Below, in pieces: positions 1-11,200 of a stretch of 64,000 nucleotides of DNA. Origin of the DNA: Trichomonas tenax (Eukaryota > Parabasalia > Trichomonadida > Trichomonadidae); contig JALKBU010000133.1 of assembly GCA_023091735.1 (NCBI GenBank), positions 1 to 64,000 on the forward strand, read 5' to 3'. The position numbers were made by a program, and so were the translations under genes. Numbering within the stretch: the first letter of the stretch is position 1; each line of letters opens with the position of its first letter. The notes beneath the pieces are model-generated. The model was not told where the DNA came from, searched no databases, and worked only from the letters and a program-made list of their open reading frames with translations.

Positions 1-147
1 GAAGTTTTTAGCTGACGGTCTGCTCAATACCACACAAGAATGATGCTGGATGAGGAGAGATGCGCTGCCTGAATCTTTGGGTGGGGAGTGTCGATCTTCT
101 AGCTGAAGTGTGTATGATGAAGTTTTTGCCTGATCCTCTCTTCAATC
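1..147. repeat. Imperfect direct repeat at window start
   Basis: Bases 1-28 and 119-147 are similar (both start GAAGTTTTT, share CTGA, TCT and TCAAT at the same spacing). In two different frames both copies read as related peptides (KFLADGLLNTTQ and KFLPDPLFNQTH), so this may be the eroded end of a repeat-containing gene lying left of the window. No open frame crosses it. Confidence 0.4.
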
Positions 148-452
148 AAACCCATCAATGTTTTTCTTATAATTTATTTCTTCTATTTTATTCTTTTTTT
201 GCCTATTCATTTTACTTTTTTTCTTTTATTATTTAAATTTTTCTTATTTTTTCAAACAATATTTGCTTTATTTTTTCATTTTCTTATAATCATATATATT
301 TCTTTATCTCTTTTAATATTTTTTTATTTCCATTATTTTTTATCTTTTTTTTTTTTTTTTTTTTTTATTTGCAAATCTCAAATGTTAAATCAATTATTAT
401 AACAAATTAACATTTTACATAACAGAAATAATATAAATAAATAATATTTCTA
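148..452. other. T-rich intergenic stretch, no gene seen
   Basis: Very T-rich low-complexity sequence with a T-run near 345-366. The short plus-strand open frame here is almost all Phe/Leu/Ile from poly-T and is not credible as a gene. It lies just downstream of the minus-strand TOR gene, so it is that gene's 3' flank. Confidence 0.6.
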
Positions 453-3400
453 TCAACAAAATGGAGCCCATCCACTATACATTTTGGCCATATTGTATGG
501 ATCCGTAGCTTCATGAATTAAAATATCTCTTTGCTCTTCGACTGAGAGTATTTTTCGCTGCAAACCAAATTCAGAAATACCTGTTAATTTCCTTTTCACT
601 CTTAATCGAATTTCATCAGTTACAGATTCACTTCTTGGAATTCCAATCCTCTTTCCACCAGTAATATAACTATCCATAACTTTGTGTGTTGGTTTCTTCC
701 TTCTTATCGTAGGACTATCTGGTACTTCAATCAAAGGCTCATGCACAAATATTGCCAAAACAAGAATTAAAACTCTCCAATTTTCTCTAAGAATTGTCAT
801 AATATCAGTGAATGATGATTTAAATAAACCATTGTAGCCTGTAACGCCCATTGCTCTAATCATCATTCGTGTCAATCTAAATGGAACAACTTCAGGAAGG
901 TATGGCCTCATCATTGCTTTTTCAAAGCAATCACCAAAGTCGATATGAACAACTTTGCCAGTGATCTTATCAATCAGCAGGTTACCTGGATGCCTATCTC
1001 CGAGACCTATCACAAATCCAATTGCTGAATTAATTGAATTCGATGTAGCAAATGTATTTATCATCTTCAGCCAATGTTCAGCATCTGTTGCCTTTAACCA
1101 AAAGAATGAGGCAATATCTGTGTCTGGATTGATTTGGCAGAACTTGTTAAAGATGTTCAGTTTCTGTATTGGCATCATATTATCGTAACTTATATACATT
1201 GTTTGCTCAAGCATTTTGAATTCATCAAATTTTTCATCAAATTTTCTAATCTTTCGATATTGGTCAATTACTGATCTTAACGTATCAGTGCCTGGCACCC
1301 ATTGAACAAGACCATTTGTTGAAGATATTGGAATAACAGACATTGTATGCAAAAGCAATTCTTTCATAACCGATTCTTTCTTAAGTATGGAATTAACAAG
1401 TCTAAAGAACTGCATAACTCTTTCATCCAATCTGAGATCTTCGTGTCCTTTTAATAGATATTGGTACATACTTCCATCCTCTCCTTTAATGACCAACGAC
1501 TTTGGCTGTTGCTTTGTATCATAAATTGTCAGCTGCTCTATGAAATATTGAATTCTTATAATGTCTTTTTCTGGCTTATAAGTTCCCGGAACAGCTAACC
1601 TAAAATGTGTCATATTGCATAACTCTTGACTGATTGCTTGCAATTCAATGTACTTCATGTCTTTGCATGCGTAAGCAAGATTTGTTTCAAATTGATTTCT
1701 CCACGAAATGAGGGAATTCATATGGAAGTGCGAACTTGGTGTGAATGTCTCAAGAAGATGAGCAGCAGTATTGATTTCACCGGTGAATTGATGCTTCACC
1801 ACTTCTTCGAGCAGACACGAAGGCTTCTTTGTTGTTTCAACTATATCATCTATTATCTCAACAATATCATTCCATCTTCCATCACTAATAGCATCTTTTA
1901 TGTCAAGTAAAAATTGTCTAAGCCAATCATACCATGTTACTGAAACACGAAGAAGTGCATCTCTTATAAGGATAACCTCTGATGCTTCAACTGGCATAGC
2001 AGCTTGAAATTCCTTAAATAGATCACTTGCAACGTAGCAACGTTTTTCATTAGAACTTTCCTCCATAACAATAATCGAAAATATAATTGCATGGTAATGC
2101 TTCGGAAGTAACTTAAATATAATGTCATGAACAAATTTTGCAACTTCTTTGGAAGGATGTGACAGCTGTACCAATAGCTGAAGTGTCGATTTAATAAGGA
2201 ACTGAGCTGGTAAGTTCTCTATTGATAAAGAAGTCTTTGAAAACACATCAGGATGATCGGCATGATCAAAAAAGATATTGAGCAGTTGAACAACATCTGG
2301 AAAAGAAGCTCCTTGATTAACGCATTCTGTAAGGCAAGAAATTGCTGTTGTAACATATTCATCAACATTGCTTAAGCCTAAATCAATCAATTCAGCGGCA
2401 ACAAAAGCCCACTTACGAAGAATCTCAAAATGCATAACATTAGAAGTAAGTAGCATGTATGTTGGCTGAGTAAATGTATATTCGGTAAATGAAGAAGAAA
2501 CGCGAGATATTCTTCTGGAAGAGTGTTCAACATCACTCGACAATCTTCGATGACTCTTATTATTTCCGCAAAGTTTTGCCGCTTCTTGAAGATAGTTGTA
2601 GGCTTTGATATTCGTATCTATACTATCTTTTGATTCTATAAGCCATGATGAGTAGAGATACAGGCACTGGCATCTTAGATTATCAGTTGTTTGAGGAAGC
2701 AATCTAGCAAGCTGATCCATCGCTTGATCTTTTTCGCCGTTATTCCATTTTGATATCATATAGCATAACTGGTCTATATAAGGAGCAGAATTTATATCAT
2801 ACTCTGGGAATATAATATTAAATGTGTTTGTATGGATATCATGACTTGGTGATTTAATTAGGAAAAACTTGACAAGATTTTCGTCATGAGATTTTGTGAT
2901 GCACATGCGATTTGATATAAGCTGGAACCAAATGTTGAAATTTCTTGGAGTTGTAATTAATCGTTGTGCCCAAGTTTTCTCAAAAACATCTTTTTCTGTT
3001 GATGTGACCCATTTCCTCATTTCATCAATTTCAACAAGCTTTTGTACTTCTAATACAATTTCTTGATGAACTTTCTGATGTTCTGCCCAAAATGAAAAGG
3101 GCCTAGATGCAATTAAAGAAAATCCATGATCAATCATTTTCTTAACATCATCATCAAATTTATCGTCGAAAATATTACGATTATATTGACATTGATGAAT
3201 TCCAACTAAAGCTGAAATAATGTTGCATTTGAAATCATCAGCCGGTGAATATTCTAAGATTTCGCCAAGCATGTCCCATTTTCCTAATCGAAGAGCAGCT
3301 TCTGCGAAAATTGGTGCGGCTTGAGATTTAACACTTCGTTGTTGAACCTGGAAAGTATTATAAAGATCAATGACATTCTTCCATTGGCTCATTCCACTAT

Positions 3401-6400
3401 ACGATTCAATAAGGGATGTGAATGTTTGTGGATCGGCATTCTGAGATTTAATTCTCGATTTCAGCAATTCAACAGCTTGTTCATATAACTGCAGTTTGGT
3501 CAAGATGACAGGATCCTTGAATGTTGTAGGGCACATTGAATATATTGCAAGTGCATTAGGACGTATTCCGAGTTCAGTATAAATGCTAATTAATTTCTCA
3601 ATAGATGCTCTATCATTGGAATTAAAAAGCTCTTCCTGAAGCTTTAATGCAAAAGAATAGTATCCATATTTCATCGATGCTACAACAACAACTTGTTTAG
3701 CAATCGGGATGTCTTTTTGGATCTTGTGCATAAAAACTAATAGTGTGAGGAGAATTCTTCCAACTTGCTCATATGTCTCTTTAGCTTCTAAAATAGCCAA
3801 AATTGTTTTTGCCATTGAATTTTTTCCTTGTTTTGACATTTCATCATAAACGGTTAGAAAAACAGGGTTAAATATTGACAATGTAAATGATTCACTTGAG
3901 GAAGCAATTGAGGTACATTCTCGAATGACAGTTTTAGGATTTGTTGATATCATTAATCTGGTGAGAGATATTAGCCATTGGCGTAAAAATCTTTCTTCGC
4001 CGAAACTTGGATTGGAGAGTTTCTGTATAATGAGCTCTTCATTGAACTGAATACCTTGAGATTTCTCAACATTAATTGGAGGATTGCTTTCTTTCGGCAA
4101 AGGAGTTTCATTATTTGTTCCGAGCTCAACAGATGTTACAACGCTTAGAAGTTCATCAGTTGTTAATTTGACTTCTATCATTTTTGTGAATAATGGTGAG
4201 CATGCGAATAAAAATGGCTTTTCATATGTTTTAACTAATGTAATCATCAAATGAATACCTTGGTTTTTCACTTGCTCATTTCTATTAAATATTGCAGTTC
4301 TCAGAGATCTCATTATAGTTCCTATAAGAGGCATCAAGTTATGCGTTTGAATAAATGTTTCTAAGGATCGGATACTTTCAATACATATTTTTGGCAAAGT
4401 TCGATCTGCGATAATTGCATCACATAATTGATTGACAATGAGATTTGTCTGATCACCAGAATATGGACTTAGAGCTTCAAATATTTGAAGGGTCAGATGA
4501 CATGACTCATAATCTGCAGTTTTGGTATTCTCCAGAGTTTCTAGGAGAAGGCATAAAAGAGAATGGCTAATAGGAGCGAATGCATCTCGGATAGAAATAA
4601 CAAGTGCTAAGATTATTTTAATGAGTGGAACTCCTAGCTGTCTTGAAGAATTTTTATGAACAAAATCTAGTATTTGAGGGACAAATTGAATGATTACGTT
4701 TCCGGCTTTATAGATAAATGGGATTAAGATTTCGATATATTTGTTTTTGGTTTCTTCGTCTTGAGCTTTTTCATTTAACAAAAGTAAAATCTGATTAGCA
4801 AAGTAATCAATTAATGGTAACATCCATATCTTCTGTGGTTGAATAACTTTAACGATTGCTTCAGAAGCAACGACATGATAGTCTTTTTGAGTTGGATCCA
4901 TTAAAACATTAACTAATTGCATCATTATGAAATGGCCCAAGTAAATTTCTTCTTTTCTTTTATCAAGAAGATATGATTCATCAATTTCGGAATCAGAATC
5001 GCGACTTGGTTGGAAGAACTTTCGAGCAAGATCCTCATCTATGTGGTCCGGAAGAGGAGTTGTTATAGAAGGATTTGTAGGATGAACATCTAAGACACCG
5101 ATTGCTCCGAATACTTTAAGGATTGCAATTCGTGTTTTGCGAGAGACTGTTTGATAGAGAAGTGCTGAGCATGAATTGAAAATCGTTGCACATGTCGATC
5201 GAATCGGCAGTGAAGAAGCCATTGGACTTAAGAGATCATACAAGCATCGCAATGTTGTTAACACCAAGCTGCGAGGTATAGTTGGTTCTAAATAGGAGCA
5301 TAAAATGTTAACTATTCTTTCAATATTTTTCTCAATTTTATCCTTGTCATAGATCGCGAATAATGCCAGTGATTCGATGAGACCAATTTTGAGCGTCACA
5401 GCAAGATTCTCTTCAATGAAATTAATATAGCGTTCTTTTTGTTCTGGAGCAGAAAGTTCTTCGAAGAATACTTCTAAAAATGTATCAGTATAAACCTTCA
5501 TGAAGGAAGGATATGCACGGATAATATGTGGTAATAATCTTCCGATACGTCCGCGCTGACGAATCGATGGAAGGTTCTTTAGTGTATAGAAATAATCAAC
5601 AATGCATTGTCTCAAAATTCCAGAAACTGTCATTGGATTAAGCTCATTTAATTGTCCAAGTATTTTAATTGTGACAATTCGAACAGAATATGCATCATCA
5701 TTTACAAAAACCTTTAGCATTTCAAGAGCTTTTGGTGTTGCAAGTTCTTCTAAACAGCTTTCGGCTATACTCTCTAAAACAGCACATCTTACACTCAAAT
5801 CGAGATCGGACATAGCATGCTGAAGATTTTGTATCACTATTGATTGTGCTGACATTGATTCATTGCTTTGAAGTATGTTGAAAATAGCCTTTGGGGCTGC
5901 TTTTCTTACGCCGACTGACCTGGATGTTGAAAAAGGTAATATCATCATTAGCAATTGATTTGATGGCGGAAATAAAGATGAATTCATGTTAGCTATTAAT
6001 TGGAGACTAAATAATGGCGTAGGTGTGGTTAGTTCTTTCTCGAGCTTGCATAACAATGGTTCAAGAATGTAAGCTGGAAAATTGTCGTATGACGTAAACA
6101 AAGTAAAGAAATTGCGATATTCTTCAGATAATGAGGCTTGAACTAATTTGTGAGCAAGAGAAGAATCAAAAGGAAAGAATGAATCTGGATCAAATTCCAA
6201 ATACCATGTTAAAATACTAAATGCTTCTCGATAAATTTCATTCTCAACTAACAAATTGATAATATCTTTGATTCTATCCATATTTTCATCGATAAATTCT
6301 TTGACAAACTTGGATAATAAAATGAGTGATTCAGAAACTTCTGTTGGGAAATCTAAAATCATATATCTGACGCAGTCGAAATAAATGCTGCCAAAATAAT

Positions 6401-7259
6401 CAATAAATTGATGTGGATCTGATGATGAAATTGCAGTCATTAATGATATACAACTAGACTTGACCAGAGGAGTAGAATCCTTGTAGATAACATCGATTTG
6501 ATCGCATAAGTCACTAATAATAGGTACAAAGTAATCATTAACTTGCAAGACAAGAGCTGTTAACAGTCGAATAGCTGCATTTTGTTTGGAAGCATCATTT
6601 AAAGCGAGAAGTGAAATTGATAACTTGACCAAGACATCTAAAAAATTATTTAATTCAGATCTTCTGTACCTCAGAACAGCTATTGTATATGCCGAATATG
6701 CGGCAATTGTGGCGTCTAAAACGCGCGATGAAGGATGAATTAAAAGAATATTTGAAGCAGATAAAATTGGAGAGAGATATGTTACAACACTGCTGCCAGC
6801 ATTATCTGACAGCTCGTAGATCATCCACGCTGCTGCAAGGTGACGCTCTCTACGTCCGTGAGAATGCAGCCAACCCATCAATCTGTTTATTAAATGTGAA
6901 ACGTAATGCGATTGCTCTAGATTTGGATGATGGATTAAGTTTCCCGAGCACCAGCTTGTAAATTTTACGAGTTCTATTTCCTTTTGAGGTATAATTCGAT
7001 CGAACAGATTTGATAAAACTTGAAAATTATTATATCCAAATGAATGAAGTGCATTGATAGCTATTGCAGCGCGATAAACGTCTTCTTGTTTTGAAGATTT
7101 GGCCAAATCTGTAACAAGTTGAATATATTTATCAATATAGTCTGTCAAACCTAAATTACTCATTCGAACCATTTCGTGGTAGAACTCGAAGTAATATTTA
7201 TCGTATTGCTTCTTCATCTCCACATATGTATTCGGGAGAGAAATGTTCAGCAAATTCAT
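453..7259 (-). CDS. TOR: TOR kinase (target of rapamycin, PIKK family)
   Basis: Ser/Thr kinase of the PI3K-related family and core of the TOR growth-control complexes, 2268 residues (human mTOR 2549). The order is the family's: long helical HEAT-like N-terminus, FAT region (about 1150-1750), FRB-like four-helix region (about 1765-1865), kinase domain (about 1885-2150) and a C-terminal FATC. Seen directly: LAVPGTY and LLKGHEDLR in the N-lobe, catalytic loop GLGDRHPGN (Asp about 2088), HIDFGD metal-binding motif, PFRLTRMM, and an extreme C-terminus MYSGWAPFC matching the FATC end of TOR (consensus YxGWxPFW). LAVPGTY and HEDLR place it in TOR rather than ATM/ATR/DNA-PK. Positions matching the rapamycin-contacting Ser2035 and Trp2101 of mTOR appear to be Lys and Leu. 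The ATG at 7259 opens the frame. No clear initiator motif directly upstream. Confidence 0.96.
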   Translation of the reverse strand: MNLLNISLPNTYVEMKKQYDKYYFEFYHEMVRMSNLGLTDYIDKYIQLVTDLAKSSKQEDVYRAAIAINALHSFGYNNFQVLSNLFDRIIPQKEIELVKFTSWCSGNLIHHPNLEQSHYVSHLINRLMGWLHSHGRRERHLAAAWMIYELSDNAGSSVVTYLSPILSASNILLIHPSSRVLDATIAAYSAYTIAVLRYRRSELNNFLDVLVKLSISLLALNDASKQNAAIRLLTALVLQVNDYFVPIISDLCDQIDVIYKDSTPLVKSSCISLMTAISSSDPHQFIDYFGSIYFDCVRYMILDFPTEVSESLILLSKFVKEFIDENMDRIKDIINLLVENEIYREAFSILTWYLEFDPDSFFPFDSSLAHKLVQASLSEEYRNFFTLFTSYDNFPAYILEPLLCKLEKELTTPTPLFSLQLIANMNSSLFPPSNQLLMMILPFSTSRSVGVRKAAPKAIFNILQSNESMSAQSIVIQNLQHAMSDLDLSVRCAVLESIAESCLEELATPKALEMLKVFVNDDAYSVRIVTIKILGQLNELNPMTVSGILRQCIVDYFYTLKNLPSIRQRGRIGRLLPHIIRAYPSFMKVYTDTFLEVFFEELSAPEQKERYINFIEENLAVTLKIGLIESLALFAIYDKDKIEKNIERIVNILCSYLEPTIPRSLVLTTLRCLYDLLSPMASSLPIRSTCATIFNSCSALLYQTVSRKTRIAILKVFGAIGVLDVHPTNPSITTPLPDHIDEDLARKFFQPSRDSDSEIDESYLLDKRKEEIYLGHFIMMQLVNVLMDPTQKDYHVVASEAIVKVIQPQKIWMLPLIDYFANQILLLLNEKAQDEETKNKYIEILIPFIYKAGNVIIQFVPQILDFVHKNSSRQLGVPLIKIILALVISIRDAFAPISHSLLCLLLETLENTKTADYESCHLTLQIFEALSPYSGDQTNLIVNQLCDAIIADRTLPKICIESIRSLETFIQTHNLMPLIGTIMRSLRTAIFNRNEQVKNQGIHLMITLVKTYEKPFLFACSPLFTKMIEVKLTTDELLSVVTSVELGTNNETPLPKESNPPINVEKSQGIQFNEELIIQKLSNPSFGEERFLRQWLISLTRLMISTNPKTVIRECTSIASSSESFTLSIFNPVFLTVYDEMSKQGKNSMAKTILAILEAKETYEQVGRILLTLLVFMHKIQKDIPIAKQVVVVASMKYGYYSFALKLQEELFNSNDRASIEKLISIYTELGIRPNALAIYSMCPTTFKDPVILTKLQLYEQAVELLKSRIKSQNADPQTFTSLIESYSGMSQWKNVIDLYNTFQVQQRSVKSQAAPIFAEAALRLGKWDMLGEILEYSPADDFKCNIISALVGIHQCQYNRNIFDDKFDDDVKKMIDHGFSLIASRPFSFWAEHQKVHQEIVLEVQKLVEIDEMRKWVTSTEKDVFEKTWAQRLITTPRNFNIWFQLISNRMCITKSHDENLVKFFLIKSPSHDIHTNTFNIIFPEYDINSAPYIDQLCYMISKWNNGEKDQAMDQLARLLPQTTDNLRCQCLYLYSSWLIESKDSIDTNIKAYNYLQEAAKLCGNNKSHRRLSSDVEHSSRRISRVSSSFTEYTFTQPTYMLLTSNVMHFEILRKWAFVAAELIDLGLSNVDEYVTTAISCLTECVNQGASFPDVVQLLNIFFDHADHPDVFSKTSLSIENLPAQFLIKSTLQLLVQLSHPSKEVAKFVHDIIFKLLPKHYHAIIFSIIVMEESSNEKRCYVASDLFKEFQAAMPVEASEVILIRDALLRVSVTWYDWLRQFLLDIKDAISDGRWNDIVEIIDDIVETTKKPSCLLEEVVKHQFTGEINTAAHLLETFTPSSHFHMNSLISWRNQFETNLAYACKDMKYIELQAISQELCNMTHFRLAVPGTYKPEKDIIRIQYFIEQLTIYDTKQQPKSLVIKGEDGSMYQYLLKGHEDLRLDERVMQFFRLVNSILKKESVMKELLLHTMSVIPISSTNGLVQWVPGTDTLRSVIDQYRKIRKFDEKFDEFKMLEQTMYISYDNMMPIQKLNIFNKFCQINPDTDIASFFWLKATDAEHWLKMINTFATSNSINSAIGFVIGLGDRHPGNLLIDKITGKVVHIDFGDCFEKAMMRPYLPEVVPFRLTRMMIRAMGVTGYNGLFKSSFTDIMTILRENWRVLILVLAIFVHEPLIEVPDSPTIRRKKPTHKVMDSYITGGKRIGIPRSESVTDEIRLRVKRKLTGISEFGLQRKILSVEEQRDILIHEATDPYNMAKMYSGWAPFC

Positions 7260-8219
7260 TATTTTGAATTATATCGTAAATTTTACTTTTTTGATATTCG
7301 CTAGCACATCTAGGCTGATGACTGTCAATGTTTGGTGTCATAAAAATTGAGTGATAGCGGAATTTTTTATTTCAAAATATGCTCTGGAAAAGTGACATAT
7401 TTGGGTGTTTCGTGGACACTCAAAATATCAAAAAAATCGGGCCAGTGGCGTCATCATCGCCGAATGCAGTTCAAAAGCAATCAAAGTTCGCAAAGATTTC
7501 TAAGATGTCCCTCTCCTTCTTTTTTCTTCTTCTCCTCCCTTTTTCCTTTCCTTCCTTTGCTTAAAAATTTTATTGTTTACAAGAACCTTATAGAACTTAA
7601 TTGGATGGTGTGTTCCTTACATGTCAAAGGTGTGTCCACTTTTCAACCGTTTTCATTGAATATGTGTCCTTTACATGTCAGAAGTGCCCAAACGTCACTT
7701 TTATGTGTCCTAGCTTTACAAAACCCTGCAATTTTTTGGAGAAAACTCCTATTTTGGTCACTTTTTGATATTATTTTGAACAAATTTGAGATCGAATTTT
7801 ATTGGATATACGTAATCTGTGTGTATTATATTGATGAATGGCTGATTTATTTTTGACTTTTTTAAACTTGTCGGATCAGATTCCACGAAAAACGAAAAAA
7901 AAATTCACACAAATTAAGAACTTAGACACATAAATATTACTTTAGGACACTTCTACGAGGACACATGCAGATACGTAATTTCAAAATGATAATGGCTACA
8001 ATTTGATTGTCCGAATAATTTTACAAAAATTTCAATATAAAAATATTTTATTCAGCGTTTTTAGGCTACCGGATTATGTACCTATATTAAAATGGATTTA
8101 TTGAATTATTTCTTTTCGAAACAAGTTTTATTGAGTGAAAAATAAATTTTAATGAAATTGATTTCATTTTTTTTTTTTTTTTTGTATCTTTCAAAATAAT
8201 AAACGGTAAATGCTTCAAA
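7260..8219. other. Intergenic spacer with short repeats and orphan promoter-like motifs
   Basis: About 960 bases between the divergent starts of TOR and the coiled-coil gene. It holds two GTCACTTTT motifs (7694-7702 and 7757-7766) that do not precede a convincing gene, two imperfect 24-base direct repeats starting TGTGTYC (about 7609 and 7663), and an inverted copy of similar sequence (TCCT..AGAAGTG) near 7944-7972. Nearest to the downstream gene is a TCATTTT followed by a long T-run (8163-8182), a plausible initiator. The 169-codon open frame here is low-complexity and not supported. Confidence 0.45.
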
Positions 8220-11200
8220 ATGAAGAATACTGCGCAAATCATCAACACGCCGCGGTATTTGGCTCTTAAACAATTTATCAGCCAGTGCTCTAACGATCCA
8301 TTAGAAAAAACTGTATTGAGTACACGAAAATCATCTAAATTAAACGATTTAGTTCAAAACTATATTCAAACGCTGCGTCTATCAGATGAAAGTGTAAACG
8401 CTATTTCTGATGCAATCAAAATGCTTGTATCAAGACCTGAAGCTCGAGAAATTACTAGAAAATATTCTGAAAATCTGGCAAAAATGTTAGGATTGCCCGA
8501 TGGATCTGGAGAAAAGGAAATCATTGATGAAGTTATTCAGCTGCGTCGTAAGAACGAATCGAATGTCTCTTTGAAAATCGAGTTTATCCAATATAAAACA
8601 GAAATAGAACGTCTGAAGAAACAAATTGATCAACTTACGATCCAAAATGGGACAAAGGATCAAAACATCACAAAACTTAACGAAAAGCTTCAAGAATATT
8701 ATTCTCCCGAAAAAGTCAAAAAGATCCTATCACAGGCGAAGAAAAAAGTCGACGATAACGCGAACCTTCTTTCTAAGGCAGACGAGAAGGTCAAGCTTTT
8801 GACAATCGAGAACAACGAACTACGCGAAAAAATATCGACGCAGCAAAATCAGATTGAGAAGAACCCGAAAATCACCAAGCTTGAGCAGATGCTGACGAAC
8901 AAGGATGTCGAAATCAGCCATTTTCTCGGCATTTTTGATGAACTCAGGGAACAAATAGAAAACCAGTCGAAGGAGCTCAATACAGCCATTGACGAACGCA
9001 ACAATCTGATCACAATGGTTCAGAAGCAGTCTCTGGTGATTCAGAAATGCTCAAAATATTGCGAAGATCTCAAGTCCCAAGTGAAAGAATCTGAAGCACA
9101 AAATGTCATTTTGGAAAAGGAAATCAATTCTAAACACGCTGAAATTAATGATATTGTTGCATCCATAGCTGCAGTAATTCCAGAAGAAATAGAGAAAGAA
9201 ACGAAAGTTATTCTATCCGATAATTCAAAGCCATATAAGAGCAGGGTTAGTGAAGCAACATTGAAGACAGTTGATTTTGTTCATGCAAAAAATTGTAATG
9301 CCCAACTGGATAAAGCAAATGAGATGAAAACTGTATTCCAAAAACTCATTTCGTCCAATATAGAGTTCATCCATCATATCATTGATACAAATGCAGTCAG
9401 CCAATGGGTCGATACCCCAACAGATGAAGCTCAGCAGTCACTTAAGTTAGAGATTGAAAAAGTCAACAAATTTATCACAGAAAATAATATCAACTTTCCA
9501 TCCCATCAAGAAGTATGTAATATGTTTATGATTGTTCCCCCAACAACCGATAGCAAAGCTGATATTTCGAATTTAATTGATAAGTTACAGAATCCAGAAA
9601 CAATTAAAGAGGCAGAGTTACTTTCTTTAGTAATCCAGTTGATTCAAATGAATTTTGCTCTCCGTAAGTTTTCTGACCTTACTACGAAGAGGAGTGATCA
9701 GTATATAAGCGAAATTAAGAACTTGAATTCTAGTTTGCAGCAGTCTCAAAATGCATTGGATTCTGTTAAAAAAGAAGAAGAAACTCGATACATAGCATCA
9801 CTTAGTAAACTCAATGAAAACAACGAATCTATGCAAAGAAAGCTCAATCAAATAAAGGACCTTGCATCCTCTACAAACGTTTCTGCTTCAGATATCAAGA
9901 GAATAATTGATGATAATTATGAAGAGTCAAGTGCAGAAAACATTCTTGAGATTGAGCAACATCCTGAGGAAAAACAAGATGAATTCGTCAAATCAGGTAA
10001 GGATAAACAAAGAATCAATGAGTTGGAGGGCCAGATTAATGAAATTCATAAGAAGTATACAGAAAAGATAAATGAAATGGATGAATCCTTGAAATCAAAT
10101 GAAAATAAGTACCAATTAGAAATAAAATTGCTGAAAGATCAACTTGATTTGCTCAAAAACGAAAACCAGGAACTCAACAATCAAATTGAAGCTACGCATT
10201 CAGAAATAATTCCAAAGAGCGATAATACTGCATCACAAAAGATTGAAAGATTAAGAAAAGACAAAGCTCAGTTAGAAAGCCAAATATTGGATCTTAAAGA
10301 AGCTGCTGAACTTACTGTAAAGTCTGTTGCTTCTAGATTGAAGAGAAGGATGAAGCAAGCAGAGGATGAAAGAAGAATGAAAGAAGAATTATTTAATCAA
10401 AACGAGAAAAAGCTTCATGATGAAGTCGATGAATTAAAGGATCAGATTCAAAAGAGTAAAGAAAGAGAGCAAAGTCAAAAGTGTTTCATCGAAGAACTCA
10501 ATTCGACAATCCGTGAAAAAGAAGCTGAAAATAGAAGTTTGACAGCGAAAAATTGTGTATTGTCGACACAATTGTCGCAATGTTATGACAGAATACAGAG
10601 AGAAATTGCATCATTTGATGGTCAAATGAAAGCCAGAATCCTTGCTATTGAGACAGAGTACAAATCAAGGGCAGAAAAGCAGTCTAAAATTATTGAAGAT
10701 GATTTGAATCGAATCCTTGATGTTGTCACAAAGGTTCTTCCAAAGGCAAATAATGATATCGAAGATTACGCTTATGATTTGGACTGCCGTCTTTCTGCAA
10801 TGCTTGTTTCTGATTCAGAACTAATGAAATCTCAGAATGAATTAAAGGAACTTAGTTCAGTTCTTAAAGTTCCAAAGTCTGCTTCGATAGTTGATGCAGC
10901 TAAATCGCTTGTTAATGAATGTCACAACATTCGAACAAAACTTGCAATTGAAGAAGAAAAAATACGATCAATGAAGAAAGAAGTTATTGAGGCCCGCTCT
11001 ATATCTCATCAATCTTTGGAAAATGTCGAATGGAACGAATGGTCTAGAAAAATGTGCGACCTTGTGTGTCCTGGATCTTGTGAGTACGGGCAATCTTTGA
11101 GAAACAAAGTCGAAGAGATTGTTCGCGGAAATATTGGAATTGGAAAGCAAACTCAGTATATTGATTCTTTGCGTGCTCAGAAGCAGCTTTTACAAAGCCG

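Noticed and set aside
7347..7856. 169-codon open frame before the coiled-coil gene
   Set aside because: Phe/Ser-rich low-complexity product, no ATG context, overlaps repeats; probably chance.
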